This document shows, piece by piece, positions 51,687 through 60,500 of a DNA stretch of 64,000 bases. Source of the DNA: Bactericera cockerelli (lineage: Eukaryota > Arthropoda > Insecta > Hemiptera > Triozidae); the NCBI GenBank assembly GCA_024516035.1, contig CM044963.1, positions 20,390,703 through 20,454,702 on the forward strand, given 5' to 3'. The notes under the pieces were generated by a model that saw nothing but the letters and a program-made list of their open reading frames with translations, searched no databases and had not been told where the DNA came from. Both the position numbers and the translations under genes were made by a program. Within the stretch, counting starts at the first letter, position 1; every line of letters starts with the position of its first letter.

Positions 51687-52160
51687 CAGGGTGTCCCGTA
51701 TACAGATGCAAATATTTTGAGGGTAGGTTCAGCCCACCGTGGACTATCATTTAGGCGAAACTTGCAGTGGGGCATTTTGCTTCGTTAAAGAGTTATAGCC
51801 AAATCCCTGTTTTTCCCACAGGTCTAGAGGTCACTTGGATCGATGCACGTTTTTAACACTTAGACGACCGGTGTACCACCGGTGGTACACGCATGTACTA
51901 CGCCTGTGAATAGCCTAAACATCGCCGGTCCCACGGGAGAATTCACTAAAAACATGCCGGTCGTCCAAGTGTCTAAAAAGAAATGATAGCCAGTAGGTAA
52001 GTTTTGATTTCATTTATGGATAGTCATGCATATTACCCTTCAAATGCAGTTGGTAGCATGAAAATAATTTGAAAGACCAGGGAGATATTTAATCATAAGT
52101 TCAATATTTTTCTAAAATTTAATTTTTCCCTTTTTTTCCCTTTCGTGAATTTAGAGTACC
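51687..52160. mobile_element. ACAGGGTGTCCC repeat (half of a foldback-type element)
   Basis: Starts ATACAGGGTGTCCCGTATAC and shares about 350 bp with 62677-63030, up to CCCTTTCGTGAATTTAGAGT. Only one arm is present. Confidence 0.75.
51854..51976. mobile_element. Palindromic MITE nested in the previous repeat
   Basis: CACTTAGACGACCGGTG at the left, CCGGTCGTCCAAGTGTC at the right, with the central palindrome GTACCACCGGTGGTAC. Absent from the sister copy (TTTTTAAAGAAATGG at 62845-62860), which serves as the empty site. Confidence 0.8.
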
Positions 52161-52249
52161 CTGTATAGCGGCAAGCTTCGGCATATAATAAGCAGTAATC
52201 TTTGGCGTATAAATAGCAGTAAGCTTCAGGCCGTTCAGGCGATGTATTA

Positions 52250-52515
52250 TAACGTCCAGCTTCTGTGGTGTAACGGTTATGACTACCAGTCCAGAAATCC
52301 TGAGTTCGACCCTTTGTTTTGGGAAGAATTCTCTGATCAAGAATTTTGCTTCTTCTCAAGTAAAGAACGCAAACCAGCTTCAGTAGCATGATCGGCGGGC
52401 TTCTAATCTGGGTATCGATGGTTCAAGTTCCGGTTTCAGCGTGGATTTAGTAAACAAGTTTGAGTAGTTGTGATATCAGGAAAGTGATTAACACAAATTA
52501 ATATGATATAACTTT
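52250..52515 (+). repeat. tRNA-like element followed by SINE B
   Basis: 52250-52325: TGTGGTGTAACGGTTATGAC ... CCTGAGTTCGACCC, a tRNA-like head. 52385-52510: SINE B (GGTTCAAGTTCCGG, GTTTGAGTAGTTGTGATATC). Confidence 0.55.
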
Positions 52516-52689
52516 ATCTTTTAATTAAGAAACACGTGAGCCTAGTATTTCGGTTTTGAATTATATTATTGGTCGCGTGGTCGTCCCAAGATTACTTAGT
52601 TAATTAGGGCGCAGCACAATTTTATGATATACAGCAATACCTCTATTGATAGGACTGATACCAGTGATGCCTCATATAGGGAAATCCCT

Positions 52690-52745
52690 CGGTGGGTAGC
52701 TACGAGTCCCATTGATTGAGAGGTAAAATACCCGTACTGAATAAC
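52690..52745 (+). repeat. 5S-derived SINE tail fragment
   Basis: GGTGGGTAGCTACGAGTCCC and GAGGTAAAATACCCGTA. Confidence 0.4.
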
Positions 52746-52823
52746 TTAAACAAGTTAAACCGAGATTTATTTACAATAAAAATTTATACATGGAATAATT
52801 AAAAAGGGAAATTATTCAAATAA

Positions 52824-53102
52824 TAATAATAATAATAATGCATTTCATTGTGTTTTTAGTTGGTAGCGCAGAATTACAGGACTTTTTCGTAATTTTAATA
52901 TCCTAATCTTACTTTTGCCTATAATTCCGCCATTCGTCGCTGCTAACATTAAAGCAGCTACTCATTTTTCCTCACGAGGTCTAAGTGGACCCTGAACACC
53001 CAAGTACAGAGCAGAAAGAATCCTGCCCCCCTGGGGATTGAACCCAGGTCATCGTGCGTGCAATGCCTAGCGCGCTATCTCACTCGGCCACGGTGACTAC
53101 TG
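52824..53102 (-). repeat. tRNA-derived SINE D, full length with target duplication
   Basis: Reversed: B box GGGGATTGAACCCAGGTC, head end CTCACTCGGCCACGGTGAC, and an (ATT)n tail at 52824-52838. Flanked by AAATTATTCAAATAA at 52809-52823 and 53103-53117. Confidence 0.85.
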
Positions 53103-53336
53103 AAATTATTCAAATAAAACTTGATCAAAGGTAGTGCTAATGTCTAGGGCAGGTGTGCACAAACTCAGTGAGGCCGCGGGCCACATTTTGCCATAAATAT
53201 TTGGCCGCGGGCCGCACCTAGTTTTAAGCATAAATGGTTAGGTTTCTATGATGGGTAGGAACAATGCTAGAATGTAATGAATCATGTCAATAATAGCCGA
53301 ATTCGGTATTAATAAACAATGATTCTTTATTAATAA

Positions 53337-53564
53337 CTAGCGTTGCCGTGCTTGCACGGCTAAATCTCAAATTACTAAGGATGGCCGTACTGCTGGACAG
53401 CAATGCCTTTGAACTTTTTATAATTTCTAGACAAAGATAATGGTTTGGGGGGGTCATTCTGAGACATTTTCGCTATCTCTTACGTTTGGCTAAACAACTC
53501 GACAACAAACAACAACAACAACAAACATAGGTAGGTAGTCCTTTTTCTGTTTTTATTATAGAGA
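53337..53564 (-). mobile_element. Non-autonomous Helitron, subfamily 2 (copy H5)
   Basis: Reverse orientation: TCTCTATAATAAAAACAG ... GCCGTGCAAGCACGGC hairpin ... CTAG, inserted between A and T inside hAT element 1. Confidence 0.82.
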
Positions 53565-53587
53565 TGTATTTTACCTTACAAAGAACA

Positions 53588-53809
53588 TCAATGTGATGAG
53601 TGGATATGTGTTTTCCCTTTGATTATTCTGTCAATATTGGGTTCGATATTTGAAATGGTCACCCTCAAACATGATTCCAAATGTTCGTCTGTGAGGCAAG
53701 AGCGGGAAGAAGATTTTATGTGTTTCATAGCGGAAAATAGTTGTTCACAGGAGTAGGTACTCCCAAACAAAGTCGCCGTTTTCAGGGCATGTATTTTGAG
53801 TTCTGTCAT
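53588..53809 (-). pseudogene. hAT transposase C-terminus (GTF2IRD2/ZBED-like)
   Basis: The 73 residues contain LFGSTYSCEQLFSAMKHIKS, SRSCLTDEHLESCLRV and NIEPNIDRI, the conserved dimerisation tail of hAT transposases of the GTF2IRD2-like group. The catalytic part is missing, so this is an internal-deletion remnant that needs a transposase in trans. Confidence 0.8.
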
Positions 53810-54148
53810 ATCTTCGGGATTATTTTCTTAATTTATTATTTATCCAATTTAAATAAAAAATCAAATTGAGATCGCGGGCCGCATGCGGCCCGCGGGCCGC
53901 AGGTTGTGCACGCCTGGTCTAGGGCATTCAATCTAGAATCCAGAAACAAAATAACAATAGGGACGAACCTTGACATTGGATCTGGGCGGCCATATAATTC
54001 CTCTCACCACCGTGAGATAGCACGGATACCTATCTCATGGACGTGGAATTGTAATTACTACCGGAACATAGGAAGTATTTCCATAAGTTTCAATGAGAAC
54101 TTAAATTTGGTGAAATTTGACTCTCTCATTATTAGGGTCTATAGATAT

Positions 54149-54204
54149 TGCGAGTGAGAAATCAGCGGTGGAGGTGCATAATGCCTACAATAAATGCGGA
54201 AATA
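54149..54204 (+). pseudogene. Duplicated fragment of ABC transporter exon 1
   Basis: GAGTGAGAAATCAGCGGTGG, then GTGCATAATGCCTACAATAA match exon 1 at 57446-57500 with few changes (SEKSAVEVHNAYNKCGN versus SEKSAVVVRNAYKKYGN). It has no ATG and runs into a SINE tail at 54205. Confidence 0.85.
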
Positions 54205-54385
54205 CCAAGGCTGGGTGAGGTTCATGTGGGTAGCTGGTACGATTCCCGGCGAATAGAGGGTCTCTCGTCCTAATCCAGGACGTAAAATCAAATAGAATCG
54301 TTGGCGTTAGGAAGCAGTAAGAAATATATGCCAAAACCAACCGATCTCAACCATGAGGTTGAATAACGCCGACCCTGCTTGAGTG
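54205..54385 (+). repeat. Long 5S-SINE variant tail
   Basis: AAGGCTGGGTGAGGTTCATG, CCCGGCGAATAGAGGG, TCCTAATCCAGGACGTAAAA and ACCGATCTCAACCATGAGG. This shows the body and the TCAACCATGAG block as one unit. Confidence 0.65.
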
Positions 54386-54464
54386 GAATAAGACAGAGTA
54401 AAAGAAGAAGAGTTTAAAGAGAGTTCAGTAACACTCAGATTCCTCGCCCCTCTATTTTTTTTTT

Positions 54465-54612
54465 TTTTTTTTTCTTCTTACCGTCTCTTGAACACCTCAG
54501 GTCGTTCTAAGCGCACCAGGGGTTATAATCTTCATTCACAGGAATCTCAGAAACCAGTTATCCACCTCACCGTCCTCACCCATCCTGTTTGGGACCGGAA
54601 ATAGCCGCAGTA
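54465..54612 (-). repeat. 5S-derived SINE, reversed, diverged
   Basis: CACCCATCCTGTTTGGGACC and GGAATCTCAGAAACCAG in reversed family order. Confidence 0.5.
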
Positions 54613-54619
54613 TCTTAAA

Positions 54620-55290
54620 GTGCACTGGTAGTCAAGTGGTTAACGCGCTAGTCTGGTAATTCAGGTAGCGTAAGAATCCGTTAGTTCGAATCCCACCCAG
54701 TGCACGATTTTTTGGCTGTATCCGATCTGCGGTCAAGTGGTAAATGTCTAAAAATGGGACATCCGAACTGCGGTCATAGAAACATCCGAACTGCGGTCAC
54801 TAATATATCCTAACCCTACTATGTTCTTGAGGCATGGCCTTCTGTGTATTATCCCTGACCCTACTATATTCTTGAGGCATGGCCTTCTATGTATTTTACC
54901 TAACCCTACTATATTCTTGAGGCATGGCCTTCTATGTATCTTAACTAACCCTACTATATTCTTGAGACATGGCCTTCTATGTATTTTACCTAACCCTACT
55001 ATATTCTTGAGGCATGGCCTTCTATGTATGTATTTAATAAAAATGACCGCAGTTCGGATGGTTTTGAAAAACTAAAATTACTCCAAAATTTGAACAGCAG
55101 TTCGGACGCAGTTCGGACTCAGAAATTTCGGGGGTGACCGCAGATCGGACATTTTGACCGCAGTTCGGAAACTCCGGATTTTTTCCTTTTAATTTGAGTT
55201 TGTGTCCACATAATAATAAGACTCTGAGGGTTAGGTGGTAAAAAATGCTGTGAGCATTAATTTCGCCTGGTGGTTACCTTCCACATAAGA
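54620..55290 (+). repeat. SINE C, split by a minisatellite-bearing element
   Basis: 54620-54722: head GTGCACTGGTAGTCAAGTGG, GTTCGAATCCCACCCAG. 55173-55290: body TGTGTCCACATAATAATAAG and end GCCTGGTGGTTACCTTCCAC. Confidence 0.65.
54723..55172. mobile_element. Inverted-motif element carrying the 45-bp satellite
   Basis: TCCGAACTGCGGTCA (or a variant) occurs three times near the left end and, inverted as TGACCGCAGTTCGGA-type sequence, several times near the right end. Between them, 54826-55035 holds about five 45-bp satellite units. Confidence 0.75.
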
Positions 55291-56100
55291 GTGTTATTAT
55301 TGTTATTATCTTAATTTCAGTGGTATGCCATTGACGCGCTGGCTATCCTTTTGTAAAGTGAGCACGCGAGTGAAGAAATTAGCAAGAACCAGTCCAGAAT
55401 TTGAAATAAATTACTTTTTCCTGCTTCCTCACTATCCAGGAAATTTTCGAATTCAAACTTTAGACTGACTCAAACTGTTGAAGATGGTTGGTGCGGAAAA
55501 AATACGCGATTTTTTAGTAAAAAAATCAAGAGTCAATGAAACACGATGATGGAATTCGATTTTCTTTTTCGCGAAGTGTCGTGTGTGTGATCATAGTGTT
55601 CATCTAGTACTTTTGAAAATGATAAGTTGTATTAGGTATATTTCCTATTATTCAATCATAAAGTAATATTTACTTCCTATAAATTTCTAATATAAGAAAT
55701 CGCAAGTATTGTGTTCGTTTTTGTAAAAAAAAAAAAAAAAATTGCTCCAATTTCAATTTATTTTTTTCTTGTGCCTACATATACAATATAAATATTATGT
55801 ATACTAATAATCATTAAAATGTAATAAAAATGCTCTCATCTCTGAAACTAATGCCAACCTTGACATTTGTAAAATAAAATACAAATAAATAAAATGGAAT
55901 AGAAAATATTCAAATAAACTGCTGTGAACATCGTACGACCATATCCCCCTAAAGCTGCCAGATTCCGCCACTAAAGACTTACAGGTTCCTGTATAAGTAG
56001 AGAAAAAAAATAGAAGTCATAATTTTCAAATTAATTTGAGACAAACCCGTCGTGATATGATCATACAGTTGAAAGCGACGTTAAAAAAAAAAATGATAAA
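55291..56100. other. Gene-free
   Basis: 55660-55740 is a palindromic repeat (CTTCCTATAAATTTCTAATA / TAAGAAATCGCAAG) like 4199-4275, followed by an A-run. No exon. Confidence 0.45.
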
Positions 56101-56104
56101 AAAT

Positions 56105-56335
56105 GAGACAGTGCCGTGTCGATAGCACGTTGAATTCACCATATCTCGATGTCAATGAAGATCAGTAACATCCATCCAGAATGACCATTCAAATTTCAAT
56201 CCTCGAGATGTTAGCTATTCCTGGCCCGACCTAGGCTGGGTGAGGTTAATGTGGGCGGCTGGTTTTTGAGTTTCAAGCGACTGAAGGTAAATTCCCCGTC
56301 TTGATTGACCTAGATGTTAATGAGTCGTTAGACAA
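56105..56335 (+). repeat. 5S-derived SINE
   Basis: GTGTCGATAGCACGTTGAAT, GAATGACCATTCAAATTTC, CCTAGGCTGGGTGAGGTTAA. Diverged. Confidence 0.7.
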
Positions 56336-57439
56336 AAAAATGCTAACAATAATACCTAATTGAATAATATTAATAATAGCTAAAAACTGGTGATTTGCTA
56401 TAATTTTGGCTAAGAAACATACATTCTGAAGGCCATTTCATTGTTTTTTTTTATCATTTTCTAGCCAACTCATAAGTGCTGGTTTATTTTCCCATCAATA
56501 CTGGCTAGTTCCTATTGAATTTGGCAAGTTCAGTCCATGAGTGGATCTTCTAGTTTTTCAATAGCCTTAGATAGGTGAGTTTTTTTTTATATGAGTTACA
56601 CGTTTATCTTTTCAGTGTCAAGAAGATTTCCTGTGAAATATCTGTTTTTCCAGTGTCAGTTATTTACAGCGTTGTAACCTATAACGTTACTTAGCTGCAG
56701 TCGTCAATACTCAGAGCGGTATTTACGATCAGAATAGTTAAATTAGCAAGGTATTGGACAGAAGAATTCATTAAATTTATAACTTTAATAACTGATTTTA
56801 CATATTTATGTATAACAATATTGGAAACCAATTAATAAGACTTTGTTGAAACTGCTTCCAAAACGGACACTAGTCATACACCGGTAGTAGGTCTTATTTT
56901 GCAAGGGAATTTTTTTGTTTTGTTTTAAGTTATAAATTCACAAGGTATTGGCTTAAAAATCCTGCTTAAAACAAATTTAATATAAAAGTTTAGTTTATTA
57001 TGGTTGTCAGACTTGTGAAATTAACATTGTGACTTGTGACAGAGCGTTATGTTTTTGTTCAGTTTCATTTTGTTCAGTTTCATTTAAGTTTCATTTAAAT
57101 TTGGTTCTTAAATTACCTACTTTTAATGCTCGTGTAGTCATTCTTGCATTAAAATTTAGTTGATTCATTTTTAACATTTTTGACTAACTGAAAAAGTTTT
57201 TCTGAACTAGGACGTTGCAGATTCAATTAAATAACTTATAAGTAACAGCTTGAGAGTGAGTGAAATCAGTCAGCATATAACAATAAAATATGAATAAGTG
57301 TTTGTGCGTCACTACTGTAATAACAAAGGCATAACTTTAAAACCACCAAAAAATCGACAAAAGTTACTGAAATCTCCACAAAAACCAAGTTGGAAAATTT
57401 CTGTTTGAATCAGCACGCAGACATTGTTCAGTCAACACG
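56336..57439. other. 5' flank of the ABC gene
   Basis: AT-rich. It presumably holds promoter and 5' UTR, but no element can be pinned down. Confidence 0.4.
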
Positions 57440-57546
57440 ATGACGAGTGAGAAATCAGCGGTGGTGGTGCGTAACGCCTACAAGAAATACGGAAATGGAC
57501 CCAATATTCTGAAGAACTTTAGTATGAATATTCCCAAGAATCAGAT
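57440..57546 (+). CDS. ABC transporter exon 1
   Basis: MTSEKSAVVVRNAYKKYGNG ... NIPKNQ then AT before GTAAGT. The start is the first ATG before the conserved strand. Confidence 0.85.
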
Positions 57547-60500
57547 GTAAGTTTTCCAGTAAAATGAATTACTTTTTTTAATATTTTAAACAACTAGTGA
57601 TTTTATAATCAATTTTCATAGGGGATCGAAACCTATTCACAGTAGTCACCGTGCGTGTAAGCCGAGTGCTCTATTCCACTCGACCAAGGTGTCTACACAT
57701 AGTCTAGTATCTCGAAAAACAAGACGACTAGATAAGTCTTGTGATGATTATGATGACGAGTGAATTGATAATAATTATAAACCTTTTGATATCTGAGCCC
57801 ACGGCAGTGCGCCAGGCCAAGTTCCAGCAAGCACAAGAATTAGTTATGAGTTCATTCCTATTGCTGGGAATGAACTCATAACTAATTCTTGAAAAAGAAA
57901 TCTTGGTTTACTAACGTGTTGAAAACAGAGTTTCTTTTTTCCCTCACGTTTCAGAAATAGGAACGAATTCATGACTAATCCTGGAAAAAGAAATACTCCA
58001 TTTACTAACATGTTGAAATAGAGCATTACTATAATGAGGCAGAAACAAAACAGTGAGAGTAATTAATATTATTCTCACTAATCATTAGTGAATCTAACAC
58101 GTGTTTCCACAATTTTCAATAAATTTAAATTTTAAATTTTCCCCGCTTGAAACTCTTGTCATAGTGGAAATTACAACAAAGAGGTTTTAAGTAGGGGCAA
58201 AGAAGTTGAATTCATTTTTTACGATAGTTGTGCAACTTATCGTGAAAATATTGTGGACGGTGTTTTTATTTCTCCTATGAGATCACTGGAAAATAGCGGT
58301 AACGAAGAAGCACAGAGCTATTTAATGACGCACATAATATAGTAATGGGTTGTTACGTTGTCAAGATGCATTGTATGAAATTATCCCTTGGGGCGCATTA
58401 CGATTCGGCCCAAAAAGGTTTATGAAAAAGGTTTTCGATTTCAGGTAAAAAAGGTCACCGAACGATTCGGCCCAGTGCAACATTCTAAGTACCGTACATA
58501 TTGAGGGATTTTTTATTATTCAACATTAAATTACGGAATTACCTTCTATGTATATCAGGCTTTGGCCTTCTATGTATTAGGCATGGCCTACTATGTATTT
58601 TACCTAACCCTACTATATTCTTGAGGCATGGCCTTCTATGTATTTTACCTAACCCAACTATATTCTTAAGGCATGGCCTTCTATGCATTTTACCTAACCC
58701 TACTATAAACCTGAGGCATTGCCTTATATTATGTATTAACCCTAACCCTACTATATTCTTGAGGCATGGCCTTCTATGTATTTTACCTAACTCTACTATA
58801 AACCTAAGGCATTGCCTTCTATGTATTATCCCTAACCCTACTATATTCTTGAGGCATGGCCTTCTATGTATTTTACCTAACCCTACTATATTCTTGAGGC
58901 ATGGCCTTCTATGTATTTTACCTAACCCTACTATATTCTTGAGGCATGGCCTTCTATGTATTTTACCTAACCCTACTATATTCTTGAGGCATGGCCTTCT
59001 ATGTATATTACCTAACCCTACTGTCAAACACTCAAATAAACACTGATAACAAAGATGACTGTTACTAGTTCAAAACAATAACATCGTGAACATCGCCATT
59101 GTTCTCAGTTCTTTCAGGGCAACGTTTCCATACTATTTTATAGGGATTTTTTGGTGGAATGAAAGTGGGACTTTTTGTTAGAATGAAAGTGGGACTTTTT
59201 GTGTGGGATCAAAACTTGATAGTGTGTTTTGGGACGAATCATGCTATGGAAAAGGTCTCCTCAGGTAATTTGGGCCGAATCGTGAAGTTCCCATCCCTTG
59301 GTAGTGCGTAAGATGTAGCTTGATAGATAAGGCGGCGGACTTGTAACTTGGGGGTCGGTGGTTCTAGTACAGGCTGTTTTAGTAAAGCTAGTTTGAGTAG
59401 TTGTGATATCGCGAAAGTGATTGACACAAATCTGAAAACTTTCTAGTCCGGAAGAGGTGTCGTCTGGGATGCAACCTGTGCATCTTGTTGAAGTAATATT
59501 TAACAGAAGTTTAGTAATCCTGCAATGAAATGTTTTAGCATTGATGAGGAGTGAGAAGTTGCGGGTTTTAGTCAGGGTAGGCAGGCATGGATACCGGACT
59601 GTCCACTGTCCATGCCTGAGTCTCACACTTTTTGGCATGAGCTTTCCCTCTTAAAAAAAAAACAACAAACAAAAAAAAGCCCCATCTTACATCGATATTT
59701 CAAGCACAGTGGAAAGAGTTTCTAGGATCCTAATAACTTTTCACAAAATCAGCTGCGGCTTACTAGTATCCTAATGACTTTTCTTATTTCACAATTTCAG
59801 CTATGGCTTGCTAGGATCCTAATAACTTTTCATATTTCACAATTTCAGCTATGGCCTGCGATCCTAATAACTTTTCATAACTCACAATTTCAGCTATGGC
59901 TTACTAGGATCCTAATAACTTTTCATAACTCACAATTTCAGCTATGGCTTGCTAGGATCCAGTGGCTGTGGCAAGACGACTCTTCTGAAATCTCTGGTGG
60001 GAGCCCAGGATCTGGACTATGGAAGTATCGACCTCATTGTCACCTCCAAAATGAAAGTAGGTTAATCAATTTATTATAAATAAATTTAAACTAAAGCCAC
60101 GAAAATCTGCTTTGTTGTTAAGTTTACCCAGCCAATAGTGGGTAAAACCAGTCGTGATAGTATAACTATTTATTTATTATGTAGCTGAAAGAACCGGAGG
60201 TAAAAAATGTTCATGATATATTCTTCGCACGTTCGTAGGTTTTAATTTTGCATCTAGGGTTATACCTGCTGGTCAAACATAGTGCGCACGCATGCTGCTT
60301 TTCCTTTTACTCCATTGTATTTCCATGCAAATGAAAATATGTGATGTAACTTTTGCTGTAATTTTAGATAAATTCTGCAGGAATTTTTCTGAATAAAAGA
60401 AAGCAGTGAAAGAATTTACCTTTAGTAAAATGTTCTCATTTAGGAAAACTTCATGAGATAAAAATAAAAAAAATATAGCTAAACACAGGATTTCAGAGTT

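Larger units (their letters stand above)
53150..53916. mobile_element. hAT element 1 with perfect 8-bp target duplication
   Basis: Starts CAGGTGTGCACAAACTCAG and ends GGTTGTGCACGCCTG, flanked by GTCTAGGG at 53142-53149 and 53917-53924. The GC-rich GGCCGCGGGCC subterminal motif is typical of hAT. Holds only the last part of a transposase gene and a nested Helitron. Confidence 0.92.

Noticed and set aside
58540..59025. CRISPR-like array
   Set aside because: Units are head-to-tail without unique spacers, and the DNA is animal.
58560..59025. Telomere-type repeat (CCTAACCCTA inside the unit)
   Set aside because: The motif occurs once per 45-bp unit and is not a run of the insect TTAGG repeat.
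58501..59046. Long open frames on both strands (181 and 162 residues) over the satellite
   Set aside because: They exist only because the 45-bp unit is a multiple of three. The proteins are pure repeats of the unit.
59774..60079. 101-residue frame over the decoy acceptors
   Set aside because: Wrong frame for the ABC exon. It repeats because the underlying DNA repeats.
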